A stretch of DNA of 64,000 bases, taken from assembly GCF_002269345.1 (NCBI RefSeq), contig NZ_CP022889.1:186001-250000 (forward strand), in the 5' to 3' direction. Both the position numbers and the translations under genes were made by a program. The notes below the pieces were generated by a model. The model was not told the DNA's origin and searched no databases. It saw only the letters and a program-made list of their open reading frames with translations. The DNA comes from Tsuneonella mangrovi (lineage in GTDB: Bacteria > Pseudomonadota > Alphaproteobacteria > Sphingomonadales > Sphingomonadaceae). Positions 27,577-37,232 of this stretch are shown here, in pieces (positions within the stretch are counted from its first letter, which is position 1; each line of letters begins with the position of its first letter).

Positions 27577-29784
27577 TCATTCCTCCACCCCCGCGGCTTG
27601 CGGGTTGCGGGCGAACCGCATGGTCACCCTGGTCCCGCCGCCGGCGGCATTGGCGAATGTCATTTCCCCCCCATGCTCTTCGACGATCTTGTTCACGATC
27701 GCGAGCCCCAGCCCGGTGCCTTTTTCGCGCGTGGTCACATACGGTTCAACGATCCGCTTGCGATCGCGCGGTAGGCCGATTCCGTTGTCCTCCACGGTGA
27801 TCTCGATATCGGTCTCGTTGCTGCCGACAGCTATGGCGATCCGCCCGCGATAGTCCGGTTCGGCATCGCGTGCGCGCGCCTCGACCGCTTCCGCAGCGTT
27901 CTTGAGGACGTTGGTCATCGCCTGGCCGATCTGGTGGCGGTCGCATGCAACCTCGATCGGCCCGTCGCTTTCACTTGCCAGCGTGTAGGCGATATCCGGA
28001 TGCCCGACTTCCTGCAGGAACAGCGCCTGGCGGATCAGGTCGAGCGCGTCCTCGGGCCGGAATACCGGCTTGGGCAGCCGAGCAAAGCTGGAAAACTCAT
28101 CGACCATCTTCCTGAGGTCGCCGACCTGCCGCACGATCGTGCTGGTCAGTTCGTCGAACAGCTCACCGTCGGTCTCGATCTGCTTGCGATAGCGACGCTT
28201 GAGCCGCTCGGTCGCCAACTGGATCGGCGTAAGCGGGTTCTTGATCTCGTGAGCGATCCTGCGCGCGACGTCGGACCATGCGGCCTGTCGCTGATCGAGT
28301 AGCTGGCGGGTAATGTCCTCGAACGTGATCACCCGGCCGTCAGGTGCGGCCGCCACTTTCACCGCGAGTGTCAGCAGCGTTCCGGACTTGTTGTAGCTCA
28401 CGATCCCGCTCGGCAATCCGGCCTCTACCAGCGCCGAAATCTGCGGTGCGAACCCGTCGAGAGACTGCCCGACGGGCTTTTCGGCGTCGGAACCGAGCAA
28501 GAGGTCTTTCCCCGAGCTGTTCATCAGCAGGATCCGCGCGTCGCTGTCGACCGTAATGATCCCGGCGGTGATTGATTCGATGACCGCTTCGATGAACGCG
28601 CGACGCTCGTCGAGCTGGTGGTTGGCGGACACGAGTGCGTCGGTCTGCTTTTCAAGTTGCGCGGTCATGCGGTTAAACGCACGATTGAGCATGCCGATTT
28701 CGTCGGCCCCCGTGCGGCCTTCGACACGCATGGCGAAGTTGCCGGCACCGACCTTGCCTGCCGCATCGACCAACTCGGTAAGCGGTTTCACCTGGCGGTC
28801 GGCGATCCGCAATGCGAACCACACCGCCATCCCGACGAGCAACAGCGAGATAAAGAACAACGCGAGAGTGAAACGAAGCTGGATGGTCTGCGCGCGTTTG
28901 GTGAGGACATCGTAGCCGGCTGCGACGGCCTGCGCGTTCCTCCACTGGCTGAAGGCGATCGACTGGGTGTTACGCGCCGCGTAGAGGAAAATCCCGGCCT
29001 TGAGGTCGATCGGCGCAATCGCCTCGATCCTTTCGGGATTGCCGCTGACAACGACCTGCTCGCCCTTTTCGAGTTTCGGCAGCGCGGTCTTGGCGAGCCT
29101 CTGCGGCTCGTTGTCGGCTTGCAGGTTGGCAATCGCTGCGGTTCTCAGCGACTCGTCGGGCATTCGCTGGAGGATCGCCGACTCGTTGAGTTCGCGTCCT
29201 TGCATCTGCTGTCCGTAGAGATCGGCAAAAACCGGGTCAGTCAGCTTGTGGAAGGTAAGGTAGTATCGGATGTCCGATGCCATCGCGGTGGTCTGGTTGG
29301 CGACCTGCAACTGGTTCTGTTCGTAGTAGCCACGCGCCAGTGCGTTGGCGTTTTGCATCACGCCGCGAGAATTGTCCGAAAACCAGAAGTCGACACCCGA
29401 CTGGAACAACGCGGCAGCAAACCCCGCGACCAACAGCGTCGGAATTGCAGCAATCAGCGAGAAGAAGATCACCAGGCGCACGTGCATCCGCGACGTACCG
29501 CCTTGCGCCCGCTTCAAGGCCTGCCGCCTGCCACGCAGCATCAGCAAGCCCAGCGCCGGGATCAGTGTCCCAACCAGCAGGAAGGCTACGTTGGCGACCG
29601 GGAGCAGGCGTGCACTGCCCGGCGCTGTCGAGAACGCCATCCAGTCGATCCAGACCATCGCGATCAACGCGACGAGCGCGACGACTTCGAGAATTCCGAA
29701 AAAGTTCGCGCGCCTGGATGCAACCAGGATGCGGCGCCTCCAGCGTGGGAAACGGGTCAATGAAGTGATTGCCTTGCTGGCCAT
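27577..29784 (-). CDS. ntrY: Nitrogen-regulation sensor histidine kinase NtrY
   Basis: NtrY (735 residues) is a membrane sensor kinase. Three transmembrane segments near the N-terminus (about 25-120) and another near residue 300 ('LALFFISLLLVGMAVWFAL') flank a periplasmic sensor region. Then follow HAMP ('RIADRQVKPLTELVDAAGKV'), PAS ('AFIEAVIESITAGIITVDSD'), the phospho-acceptor '[19 protein letters not shown]', and HATPase_c with 'NVLKNAAEAV', 'VEDNGIGLP' and 'TTREKGTGLGLAIV'. ATG 29,784 fits family starts; the Shine-Dalgarno is weak. It lies in the ntrB-ntrC-ntrY-ntrX run. Confidence 0.95.
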   Translation of the reverse strand: MASKAITSLTRFPRWRRRILVASRRANFFGILEVVALVALIAMVWIDWMAFSTAPGSARLLPVANVAFLLVGTLIPALGLLMLRGRRQALKRAQGGTSRMHVRLVIFFSLIAAIPTLLVAGFAAALFQSGVDFWFSDNSRGVMQNANALARGYYEQNQLQVANQTTAMASDIRYYLTFHKLTDPVFADLYGQQMQGRELNESAILQRMPDESLRTAAIANLQADNEPQRLAKTALPKLEKGEQVVVSGNPERIEAIAPIDLKAGIFLYAARNTQSIAFSQWRNAQAVAAGYDVLTKRAQTIQLRFTLALFFISLLLVGMAVWFALRIADRQVKPLTELVDAAGKVGAGNFAMRVEGRTGADEIGMLNRAFNRMTAQLEKQTDALVSANHQLDERRAFIEAVIESITAGIITVDSDARILLMNSSGKDLLLGSDAEKPVGQSLDGFAPQISALVEAGLPSGIVSYNKSGTLLTLAVKVAAAPDGRVITFEDITRQLLDQRQAAWSDVARRIAHEIKNPLTPIQLATERLKRRYRKQIETDGELFDELTSTIVRQVGDLRKMVDEFSSFARLPKPVFRPEDALDLIRQALFLQEVGHPDIAYTLASESDGPIEVACDRHQIGQAMTNVLKNAAEAVEARARDAEPDYRGRIAIAVGSNETDIEITVEDNGIGLPRDRKRIVEPYVTTREKGTGLGLAIVNKIVEEHGGEMTFANAAGGGTRVTMRFARNPQAAGVEE

Positions 29785-29865
29785 CGTTGCCCGCTTACAA
29801 TAGCACTGTTGCAAATTTGCAAGCCTTTTCTGCCGCGCGGCGCGTGCCGTGTGACGAACCGTTCG

Positions 29866-31278
29866 CTATTTGCGGGAACTTGCCTCGAGATCGATTGCCA
29901 GATCGGTGAGCCGCTTGCGCAAGGTGTTGCGGTTGATCCCAAGCAATCGCGCGGCCTGCAACTGGTTCCCGTTGGTCAATCCCAGCGCATGCTCGAACAG
30001 CGGCCGCTCGAACTCCGCGATTGCCGCGTGGTAGATGGTTCCGGCCGGTGGACGCGCGGAATTGAGCCAGTCTTCGAGAACGCCCGTGAATGTGGCGCTT
30101 GGCTGGCCCTCGTTTTGCCGTCTCGGCGCGCCGAGTACCGCAGTAACCGTTGCGCGGTCGATCATCTCGTTTCGCGCCATCAACGCAAGGCGATAGACTG
30201 CGTTTCGCAATTCGCGGACATTGCCCGGCCACTGGTGCTGCGAAAGCTCTTCGAGACCGCGCTCGTCGATCTGCCGACGCGGAAGCCCTTCGTCCGCCGC
30301 CTTGGTCAGGAAGTGGCGCACAAGCGCGGGAAGGTCGTCGAGCCGGTCACGCAAAGGCGGAAGCTCGATTGGAACCACATTGAGGCGGTAGAACAGGTCT
30401 TCGCGGAATGTCCCCGCAGCAATCATCGGCGCGAGATCGCGATTGGTCGCGGCAACGATTCGCACGTTGGTCGCGATTTCCTGTCGTCCTCCGACACGGC
30501 GGATTGTGCCGGACTGGAGCGCGCGTAGCAGGCGGGTTTGCGCCTCGATTGGCATATCGCCGATTTCGTCGAGGAACAGCGTTCCGCCGTTGGCCTGTTC
30601 GAACTTGCCGATCGCCTGGGCGATCGCGCCGGTGAACGCGCCCTTTTCGTGCCCGAACAGCTCGCTCTCGATCAGGTCGTGCGGGATCGCGGCGGCGTTG
30701 ACCGCCACGAACGGACCCGATTTGCGGTGGCCTAGCTGATGGATCGCCTCGGCGACAAGCTCCTTGCCGGTGCCCGATTCGCCTAGGACCAGGACTGTCA
30801 GGTCGTTGCGCAACACCCGGGTGATCATCCGGTAGACGCCCTGCATCGGCTGGCTTCGGCCAACTAAAGGCAATCCGTCCCCGGTTTCGTCGTCGCGCGC
30901 CTTGCCGGGGCTACCCGGGATGCTTGCCGCTTGCTCTACCGCCCGCACCAGTTCGTCGAGGTCGAACGGCTTGGGAAAGTATTCGAAGGCGGCAATCTCG
31001 GTTGCCCGAACTGCGGTATCGAGCGTGTTTTGCGCCGAGAGGACGATCACCGGCAGGCCAGGGTTGGCTTTGCGCACAGCCCCGAGGCTGGCGATTCCGT
31101 CGCCGTCTTCCAGCACAACGTCGGTCAGCATTGCCGCGTAGCCGTGCTGTGCCAGCAACCGGTCGCGCCCTGCGATCGATTCGCTGCGATCGACAACGAA
31201 TCCCTCTTCCTCGAGCGCAGCGGTGATGACCGTCGCGATCGAGGCGTCGTCCTCGACCAGCAGGATACGTTCGCGCAT
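29866..31278 (-). CDS. ntrC: Nitrogen-regulation transcriptional activator NtrC
   Basis: NtrC (470 residues) activates sigma-54 promoters of nitrogen assimilation genes when phosphorylated by NtrB. Receiver: 'ILLVEDDASIATVI' and phospho-Asp in 'AAMLTDVVLEDGDGI'. The AAA+ domain has Walker A 'LGESGTGKELVAEAI', an intact GAFTGA loop ('GHEKGAFTGAIAQ') and Walker B 'GGTLFLDEIGDMP'. The C-terminal Fis-like HTH is 'NQLQAARLLGINRNTLRKRL'. Unlike its neighbour NtrX it retains the sigma-54 contact. It starts 11 nt after ntrB stops. Confidence 0.96.
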   Translation of the reverse strand: MRERILLVEDDASIATVITAALEEEGFVVDRSESIAGRDRLLAQHGYAAMLTDVVLEDGDGIASLGAVRKANPGLPVIVLSAQNTLDTAVRATEIAAFEYFPKPFDLDELVRAVEQAASIPGSPGKARDDETGDGLPLVGRSQPMQGVYRMITRVLRNDLTVLVLGESGTGKELVAEAIHQLGHRKSGPFVAVNAAAIPHDLIESELFGHEKGAFTGAIAQAIGKFEQANGGTLFLDEIGDMPIEAQTRLLRALQSGTIRRVGGRQEIATNVRIVAATNRDLAPMIAAGTFREDLFYRLNVVPIELPPLRDRLDDLPALVRHFLTKAADEGLPRRQIDERGLEELSQHQWPGNVRELRNAVYRLALMARNEMIDRATVTAVLGAPRRQNEGQPSATFTGVLEDWLNSARPPAGTIYHAAIAEFERPLFEHALGLTNGNQLQAARLLGINRNTLRKRLTDLAIDLEASSRK

Positions 31279-31289
31279 CGGCGATTCTC

Positions 31290-32351
31290 CTATTTCGCCA
31301 CCGGAAGGTGGACGCGGAAGTGAGTGAGGCCGGCCTTCTCGTCGCGATCGTGCGCGATGCGCCCTTCCATGTCGCGGACCAGACGGCGGACGAGAGCCAG
31401 GCCGAGGCCCTGGCCGTTTTTCTTTGAACTGACGAACGGATCGAACACATGGTCGCGCAGGTCGGGATCGATGCCGGGGCCGTTGTCCGATACAGTCAGC
31501 TCGATTGGCAGCCGCACCGAACGTCCGGGGCGGATCGCGTTGAAGATCAACCCGCTTACATAGCGTGTACGCACGGACACTTGCGGTTGATCCTTGTCGG
31601 CGCAGGCGTCGCGCGCGTTTGCCAGCAGGTTGATGATCACCTGCTCAAGGCTGTCCTGGTTACCGGAAACTTGCGGGAGCGAGGGATCGAACTCCTCGAT
31701 GATTTCGACCGGGCCGGCGCTGGCTGCGCGCACGGTCGTAATAGCGTTGCGGATCGCGACGTGGAGATTGAGCGGCGCGTTCGGCTCGACCGACCGGCTG
31801 CCGATCCGCTGCATCCGGTCGATCAGCGAGGCGATCCGGTCGACCTCGTTCGAAATCACGTCCGCCAGCGGGCGATCCTTTTCGTCGAGCTTGCGGGCGA
31901 GCAATTGCCCGGCGCCGCGGATCGCAGCGAGCGGGTTCTTGATCTCGTGGGCCAATACGGCAGGCGCATGGAGCCCGGCTTCGTGTGGGTCGGCCTCAAG
32001 CATCTCGTCCTGCCCCGTGTCGGACAGAGTGACGATGCGCCAGCCTTCGTGCGTCGGGAGCGGTGAGGCGGTCAGGTTGACTTGTTTTTCCCCTTCCCGC
32101 GTCGAAATCGCGATTCCGCGTGCGATCAACCGGCCGTCGATGTTGCGCGCATGGGCGCTGACGCGCGGATCGATGATTGCCATCGCATCGTAGAACGATT
32201 GCCCGATGAGCCTTGCAGCGCTCAGCCCCAGCATCTCCTCACTTGCCGGGTTGGCTTCGACGATCCTGAGGTCCGGATCGAGCAGGATCATCGCGAAGAT
32301 CAGCCCGTTGACCTGCGCCCGCAGCGACGGAGCGCCTTCCGCGCCGCTCAC
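31290..32351 (-). CDS. ntrB: Nitrogen-regulation sensor histidine kinase NtrB
   Basis: NtrB (353 residues) is the cytosolic kinase/phosphatase of NtrC, normally controlled by PII. No membrane segment. A PAS domain covers about residues 12-110 ('[20 protein letters not shown]'), the H-box is '[20 protein letters not shown]', and the ATPase domain has '[14 protein letters not shown]', '[11 protein letters not shown]' and '[14 protein letters not shown]'. GTG 32,351 overlaps the dusB stop by 4 nt, giving the classical dusB-ntrB-ntrC coupling. No glnB gene is in the window. Confidence 0.95.
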   Translation of the reverse strand: MSGAEGAPSLRAQVNGLIFAMILLDPDLRIVEANPASEEMLGLSAARLIGQSFYDAMAIIDPRVSAHARNIDGRLIARGIAISTREGEKQVNLTASPLPTHEGWRIVTLSDTGQDEMLEADPHEAGLHAPAVLAHEIKNPLAAIRGAGQLLARKLDEKDRPLADVISNEVDRIASLIDRMQRIGSRSVEPNAPLNLHVAIRNAITTVRAASAGPVEIIEEFDPSLPQVSGNQDSLEQVIINLLANARDACADKDQPQVSVRTRYVSGLIFNAIRPGRSVRLPIELTVSDNGPGIDPDLRDHVFDPFVSSKKNGQGLGLALVRRLVRDMEGRIAHDRDEKAGLTHFRVHLPVAK

Positions 32352-33364
32352 GCCGCCGCGCGCCGGAAGAACGGCTCATAGAACCGGTCGATCTCGCCTA
32401 GTACCTGCGCAGCATCGTCGATGAAGTTGACTTTGTTGCGGAACTCCGCCGAACCGTGCAGCCCCTTGGTGTACCAGCCGAGGTGCTTGCGGGCCATCTT
32501 GACGCCGACGTCTGTTCCATAATGCTCGAGCATTGCGTTGTAGTGTTCGACCAGCACATCGTGCTGCTCGACCAGGTTCGGGTTTGCCAGTGCTTCGCCG
32601 GTCTGCAGCCAGTGCATGACCTGCCCCAGCAACCACGGCTTGCCGTATGCGCCCCGCCCGATCATCAGCCCGTCTGCGCCCGACTGTTCGAGCGCTTTGG
32701 CAGCGTCATCGATCGAGCAAATATCGCCGTTGACGATCACCGGGATCGACACCGCATCCTTGACCTTGCGCACGAAACCCCAATCGGCGCTGCCCTTGTA
32801 CATCTGGTTGCGCGTGCGTCCGTGGACGGTGATCATCTTGACGCCGAGATCCTCGGCGATCCGCGAAAGTTCGGGCGCGTTGAGGCTCGCGTGGTCCCAG
32901 CCCATCCGCATCTTGACGGTCACCGGAACATCGACCGCCTTCACGGTCGCTTCCATCAATTTCACAGCCAGCGGCACTTCGCGCATCAGCGCGCTGCCGG
33001 CATACTGGCCGACGACCTTGCGTACCGGACAGCCGAAGTTGATGTCGATGATCGCCGCGCCGTTCGCTTCCTGAAGCTTTGCAGCTTCAGCCATCGACGC
33101 CGGGTCACAACCGACCAGCTGCATTGACACAGGGTCTTCGATCGGGGCCCACGCCGCCTTCTGCACCGACTGGCGGGTTTCGCGGATTGCCGCCTCGCTG
33201 GCGATCATCTCGGTAACGTTGAGTCCAGAGCCGTAGCGCCGGACGAGCGCGCGAAAAGGCAGGTCCGTCACGCCGGTCATCGGCGCAAGGATCACCGGCG
33301 ACGCGATCGTCACCGGGCCGACGCGGATTGGCGCGAGGGTCGGAGGGGCTGGAAGAGTGGTCAT
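32348..33364 (-). CDS. dusB: tRNA-dihydrouridine synthase DusB (NifR3 type)
   Basis: A 338-residue FMN-dependent enzyme that reduces uridine in the tRNA D-loop. The TIM-barrel pattern '[17 protein letters not shown]', the catalytic Cys in '[14 protein letters not shown]', the substrate-binding '[10 protein letters not shown]', '[14 protein letters not shown]' and the FMN-phosphate site '[17 protein letters not shown]' are present. It heads the ntrB-ntrC-ntrY-ntrX-hfq run, an order known as nifR3-ntrBC in alphaproteobacteria. It is divergent from ispDF, with 77 bp between the starts. Confidence 0.95.
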   Translation of the reverse strand: MTTLPAPPTLAPIRVGPVTIASPVILAPMTGVTDLPFRALVRRYGSGLNVTEMIASEAAIRETRQSVQKAAWAPIEDPVSMQLVGCDPASMAEAAKLQEANGAAIIDINFGCPVRKVVGQYAGSALMREVPLAVKLMEATVKAVDVPVTVKMRMGWDHASLNAPELSRIAEDLGVKMITVHGRTRNQMYKGSADWGFVRKVKDAVSIPVIVNGDICSIDDAAKALEQSGADGLMIGRGAYGKPWLLGQVMHWLQTGEALANPNLVEQHDVLVEHYNAMLEHYGTDVGVKMARKHLGWYTKGLHGSAEFRNKVNFIDDAAQVLGEIDRFYEPFFRRAAA

Positions 33365-33441
33365 TTAGTGGGACGTGCCTAAAATTTGGGCAGCGCATAG
33401 TGGATTGCCCACGCGCGCGCAAGTCGGTAGCGCGCAGCCCG

Positions 33442-34593
33442 ATGGCCGTCGCTGCCCCCCTCCCCTCTTTCGCTGCAATCGTGGTCGCAGCGGGCCAGGG
33501 TTTGCGCGCGGGGCAACCGCTCCCCAAGCAATTCGCGACATGGCGCGGCAAGCCGGTGGTGCGTCATTCGGTCGAAACGCTGCTGGCCGCCGGTGCGGAT
33601 CGACTGGTGGTGGCAATTCCGGAGGGTGCGCAGGAAATTGCCGAGGCCGCGCTCGCTGGACTTGCGGGCTATCGCCTTGTGGTCGGTGGAGAGACGCGGC
33701 AGGCATCCGTGCTTGCGGGTCTCGAAACGCTGGAGTTTGTCGCACCCGAGCGTGTGTTGGTTCATGACGCTGCGAGGCCGATCGTCCCGTTTGATGTCAT
33801 CGAGCGGTTGCTGCAGGCGCTTGAGATGTCGCCGGGTGCCATTCCGACGCTGCCGGTGGTCGATAGCCTGGCGATCGACGAAGGCGGGCGAATGGCTGGT
33901 TCGGCCGAACGCGAGGTGCTCCGCCGCGTCCAGACCCCGCAGGCGTTTCAATTCGGCGCGATCCTGTCCGCGCACCGTGCCTGGGATGGAGAGCGAACTG
34001 CTGGTGATGATGCGCAGGTCTTGCGTGCAGCAGGCGGCGAGGTGGCGCTGGTTCAAGGGGACGAGGCCTTGCGAAAGTTGACCTTCAAGGATGATTTCAT
34101 GGATGCCCTCCCCCCTGTTCGCACAGGAACTGGATACGACGTGCATCGCCTGGTAGCAGGCGAAGAACTGTGGCTATGCGGCGTTCGGCTCGAATACGAC
34201 AAGGGACTTGCTGGCCATAGCGATGCAGATGTTGGCCTCCATGCCGTGGTCGATGCACTGCTCGGCGCGGTCGGTGCCGGGGACATTGGCACCCATTTCC
34301 CGCCGAGCGATCCGCAATGGCGCGGCGCGTCGTCGTCGAAATTTATCGAACACGCGGTGAAGCTGGTCGGCGAGGCCGGTTATCGCGTGGCCAATGTCGA
34401 TCTGACCCTGATTTGCGAGGCCCCGAAGATCGGGCCGCATCGCGACGCGATGCGCTCCAGGCTCGCCGACTTGCTCGGGATCGATCAGGCGCTGGCAAAC
34501 GTTAAGGCGACAACCACCGAGCGGCTCGGGTTCACTGGCCGGGAAGAAGGAATCGCTGCGCAAGCAGTCGCCACGGTTGTTCGCAACGACTAA
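33442..34593 (+). CDS. ispDF: Bifunctional IspD/IspF enzyme of the MEP pathway
   Basis: A 383-residue fusion catalysing two non-consecutive steps of isoprenoid precursor synthesis: 2-C-methyl-D-erythritol 4-phosphate cytidylyltransferase and 2,4-cyclodiphosphate synthase. IspD spans about 1-225 ('IVVAAGQGLRAGQPLPKQF', 'VHDAARPIVPFDVIERL', 'RRVQTPQAFQFGAIL'). IspF spans about 227-383 ('RTGTGYDVHRLVAGEELWL', 'GHSDADVGLHAVVDALLGA', 'ATTTERLGFTGREEGIAAQA'). The fusion is typical of alphaproteobacteria. ATG 33,442 is the first start with homology. Confidence 0.97.
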   Translation: MAVAAPLPSFAAIVVAAGQGLRAGQPLPKQFATWRGKPVVRHSVETLLAAGADRLVVAIPEGAQEIAEAALAGLAGYRLVVGGETRQASVLAGLETLEFVAPERVLVHDAARPIVPFDVIERLLQALEMSPGAIPTLPVVDSLAIDEGGRMAGSAEREVLRRVQTPQAFQFGAILSAHRAWDGERTAGDDAQVLRAAGGEVALVQGDEALRKLTFKDDFMDALPPVRTGTGYDVHRLVAGEELWLCGVRLEYDKGLAGHSDADVGLHAVVDALLGAVGAGDIGTHFPPSDPQWRGASSSKFIEHAVKLVGEAGYRVANVDLTLICEAPKIGPHRDAMRSRLADLLGIDQALANVKATTTERLGFTGREEGIAAQAVATVVRND

Positions 34594-34633
34594 TGTCTCT
34601 CCCAAGAATTCGAGTCGTCAGGAGGCCTGCGAC

Positions 34634-35134
34634 ATGACCGATTCCGTCCTCCCGCAAGATATCGTCGACCTCGCTCGCCGCGTTGTCGAAGAGAATGCGA
34701 AGGTTGGCCGCATGGTTGCCACGGCAGAGAGCTGCACCGGTGGGCTGGTCGCTGCGGCATTGACCGAAATTCCCGGATCGTCCGCCGTGGTCGATCGCGG
34801 ATTCGTAACCTATTCGAACGAAGCGAAACAGGAATCGCTCGGAGTTTCGAGCGAGTTGATCGAGACTTTCGGAGCGGTATCGGTGGCGTGCGTGTGGGCA
34901 ATGGCGCACGGCGCGCTCGAACACAGCAATGCCGATGTCGCGGTTGCCATCAGCGGAATTGCAGGGCCGGACGGTGGATCAGAACTCAAGCCCGTCGGCA
35001 CGGTGGTATTCGCAAAGGCCGTACGCGGTGCTGACGGAGAACCCGAAGGCGAGATGAAGCTGTTCGAAGGTCAGAGCCGCAGCGAAGTGCGCCGTCACGC
35101 GACGCTGTGGGCGCTCGAACTGCTGCTGCCGTAG
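34634..35134 (+). CDS. CinA C-terminal-domain protein (NMN amidohydrolase, PncC type)
   Basis: A 166-residue stand-alone CinA C-terminal domain. The signature 'VATAESCTGGLVAAALTEIP' and 'RGFVTYSNEAKQESLGV', followed by 'AVAISGIAGPDGGSELKPVG', matches PncC, which deamidates nicotinamide mononucleotide in NAD recycling. The N-terminal CinA (MoaB-like) domain is absent, so a competence role should not be inferred. ATG 34,634 has AGGAGG about 10 nt upstream. Its last 40 nt overlap the convergent coq10-like gene. Confidence 0.92.
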   Translation: MTDSVLPQDIVDLARRVVEENAKVGRMVATAESCTGGLVAAALTEIPGSSAVVDRGFVTYSNEAKQESLGVSSELIETFGAVSVACVWAMAHGALEHSNADVAVAISGIAGPDGGSELKPVGTVVFAKAVRGADGEPEGEMKLFEGQSRSEVRRHATLWALELLLP

Positions 35135-35556
35135 AGTTCGTGCGCGCGCGCTTCGAACGCGGCAACCATCCTGCGAAAAGCGCGGTCGAAATACTGACCG
35201 GCAAGCGCTTCGAACACCGTGCTGCGGAAGGTGAAATCGACCGAGAAATCGACCTCGCAGCTGCCGTCGGGCAACTGGTTGAAAGTCCAGAGGTTGTCGA
35301 GGTCCTTCATCGGTCCGTCAACGTACTGCACTTCGATGCGGTTGGGCCGGTCCTTGGTGACGCGCGAGGTGAACTTTTCACGCAGCTGTTTGAAGCCGAC
35401 CAGCATGTCTGCGACCATCTCGGTCTCGCTGTCGGATTTGACGCGGGTGGCGATGACCCAGGGTAGGAACTCACCGTAACGGCCTACATCGGCAACAAGG
35501 TCGAACATCTGCTCTGCGCTGTAGGGCAGCAGGTGGACTTCGCGGATGCCGGGCAT
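35095..35556 (-). CDS. COQ10/RatA-type START-domain protein (ubiquinone binding)
   Basis: A 153-residue START-like protein of the Coq10/RatA family ('VHLLPYSAEQMFDLVADVGR', 'FLPWVIATRV', 'FRSTVFEALAGQYFDRAFRR', 'MVAAFEARAHELYG'). Homologues bind ubiquinone and support respiratory electron transfer; RatA was described as a ribosome-directed toxin, but the respiratory role is more likely in alphaproteobacteria. ATG 35,556 shares its A with the lipA stop (TGATG), so the two are coupled. The last 12 codons run antisense to the end of the cinA-like gene. Confidence 0.9.
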   Translation of the reverse strand: MPGIREVHLLPYSAEQMFDLVADVGRYGEFLPWVIATRVKSDSETEMVADMLVGFKQLREKFTSRVTKDRPNRIEVQYVDGPMKDLDNLWTFNQLPDGSCEVDFSVDFTFRSTVFEALAGQYFDRAFRRMVAAFEARAHELYGSSSSSAHSVA

Positions 35557-36482
35557 CAGCCCTGCTGCTTGGCCAGTTTGGCTTCGCGCGCGGCCTTCAT
35601 CTGCGCGAAATCATCGCCCGCGTGATAGCTCGAACGGGTCAACGGCGTCGCTGCGACCTGCAGGAAGCCCTTGGCCTTCGCGATCGAACCGTAGGCGCTG
35701 AATGTCTTTGGATCGACGAATTCCTCGACCTTGGCGTGCTTGGGCGTGGGCTGGAGGTACTGGCCCATGGTGATGAAATCGATATCCGCGCTGCGCATGT
35801 CGTCCATCACCTGGTGGACTTCGAGGCGGGTTTCGCCGAGGCCGAGCATGATGCCGGATTTGGTGAAGATCAGCGGATTGTGCGCTTTCACCTCTTCGAG
35901 CAGGCGGAGCGACGCGTAGTAGCGCGCTCCCGGACGGATCGTGGGATAGAGCCGCGGGATCGTCTCAAGGTTGTGGTTGAACACGTCTGGGCCAGCTTCG
36001 CAGATCTCCGCGATCGACTGTTTCATCCGTCCGCGAAAATCGGGGGTGAGGATCTCGATCGTGGTGTTCGGCGTCTCGCGTCGCAGGGCCTCTATCACCT
36101 TTACGAATTGACCTGCCCCGCGATCGGGCAAGTCGTCGCGATCGACGCTGGTGATGACGATATGCTCGAGACCCATCGCCGCGGCGGCTGTGGCCGTGTG
36201 CTCCGGCTCGAGCGGATCGACCGGCATCGGCATCCCGGTCTTGATGTTGCAGAACCGGCACGCGCGGGTGCACGTATCGCCCAGGATCATCACCGTGGCG
36301 TGCTTCTTGGTCCAGCATTCGCCGATATTCGGGCAGGCAGCCTCTTCGCAAACCGTGTGCAGGTTGAGATCACGCATCAACTGGCGCGTTTCGTTGTAGC
36401 CCTTGCTGGTCGGTGCCTTGACGCGGATCCAGTCGGGCTTGCGTTGGCGTTCAGGCCGGGGAGCGGTCGCGAGGTCGTTCAT
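35556..36482 (-). CDS. lipA: Lipoyl synthase
   Basis: LipA (308 residues) is a radical-SAM enzyme that inserts two sulfurs into octanoyl groups on lipoyl domains, such as those of the pyruvate dehydrogenase complex encoded further along. Both [4Fe-4S] cysteine sets are intact: the auxiliary cluster at Cys 45, 50 and 56 ('[12 protein letters not shown]') and the radical-SAM CxxxCxxC at 71, 75 and 78 ('CTRACRFC'). The C-terminal '[12 protein letters not shown]' carries the Ser that ligates the auxiliary cluster. ATG 36,482; the frame is open upstream to 37,223 but only as a shadow of the carbonic anhydrase gene. Confidence 0.97.
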   Translation of the reverse strand: MNDLATAPRPERQRKPDWIRVKAPTSKGYNETRQLMRDLNLHTVCEEAACPNIGECWTKKHATVMILGDTCTRACRFCNIKTGMPMPVDPLEPEHTATAAAAMGLEHIVITSVDRDDLPDRGAGQFVKVIEALRRETPNTTIEILTPDFRGRMKQSIAEICEAGPDVFNHNLETIPRLYPTIRPGARYYASLRLLEEVKAHNPLIFTKSGIMLGLGETRLEVHQVMDDMRSADIDFITMGQYLQPTPKHAKVEEFVDPKTFSAYGSIAKAKGFLQVAATPLTRSSYHAGDDFAQMKAAREAKLAKQQG

Positions 36483-36542
36483 GCCAGCGCACTTAGTATC
36501 GGGGCTTGCCAGAGGCAATGCCATGCGGCAATTCGCCGCGCT

Positions 36543-37196
36543 ATGAATACGAAGCCGTCGCTTGAACTCGCCAGCCTGATCGAAGGCTATCGCCGTTTCC
36601 GCAGTACGGGATGGACTCCTCGACGCGAACGCTGGGCTGCGTTGAAAGAAGGTCAGGAACCGCGGGTGATGGTGATCGCCTGCTCCGACAGCAGGGTTGA
36701 TCCCGCACAGATTTTCGATGTCGATCCGGGCGAGATTTTCGTTGTGCGCAACGTTGCGGCGATGGTCCCGCCCTTCGAGACGACCCCCGGCCACCACGGC
36801 GTGTCGGCGGCACTCGAGTTCGCGGTCCAGGTTCTGAAGGTGCGCGAGATCGTGGTGATGGGTCACGGGATGTGCGGTGGCTGCAAGGCTGCGCTCAGCC
36901 AGGCAATGGCTGGAGCCGAACCGGGACAGGGGGGCTTTATCGCCGACTGGATCGAATTGCTCGACGACGCCCGAGAAGAAGTGGTCCATGCGCACGGCAC
37001 CGAGGGCCGTGAGGCGGAAAAGGCGATGGAATTGGCGGGCGTGAAGGTCAGTCTCGCAAACCTGCGGACATTCCCATGGGTGGCAGAGCTGGAAGGCCAA
37101 GGGAAGCTGACCCTGCGCGGCGCGTTCTTCGCGATTTCGGACGGAGTTCTGCACATCCTCGATGAGGAAACCGGGGAATTCGGCCCGGTCGAATAG
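36543..37196 (+). CDS. Beta-class carbonic anhydrase
   Basis: A 217-residue beta-carbonic anhydrase interconverting carbon dioxide and bicarbonate; bicarbonate is a substrate for CarAB. Zinc ligands are Cys 47 ('ACSDSRVDP'), His 108 and Cys 111 ('[13 protein letters not shown]'), with the Asp 49-Arg 51 dyad intact. No signal peptide, so cytosolic. ATG 36,543 lies 60 bp from the divergent lipA start; the frame is open far upstream, but homology begins here ('[19 protein letters not shown]'). Confidence 0.95.
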   Translation: MNTKPSLELASLIEGYRRFRSTGWTPRRERWAALKEGQEPRVMVIACSDSRVDPAQIFDVDPGEIFVVRNVAAMVPPFETTPGHHGVSAALEFAVQVLKVREIVVMGHGMCGGCKAALSQAMAGAEPGQGGFIADWIELLDDAREEVVHAHGTEGREAEKAMELAGVKVSLANLRTFPWVAELEGQGKLTLRGAFFAISDGVLHILDEETGEFGPVE

Positions 37197-37232
37197 CTTG
37201 CGAAGTCGGGCATCGCGCCTCATCTGTGACGC

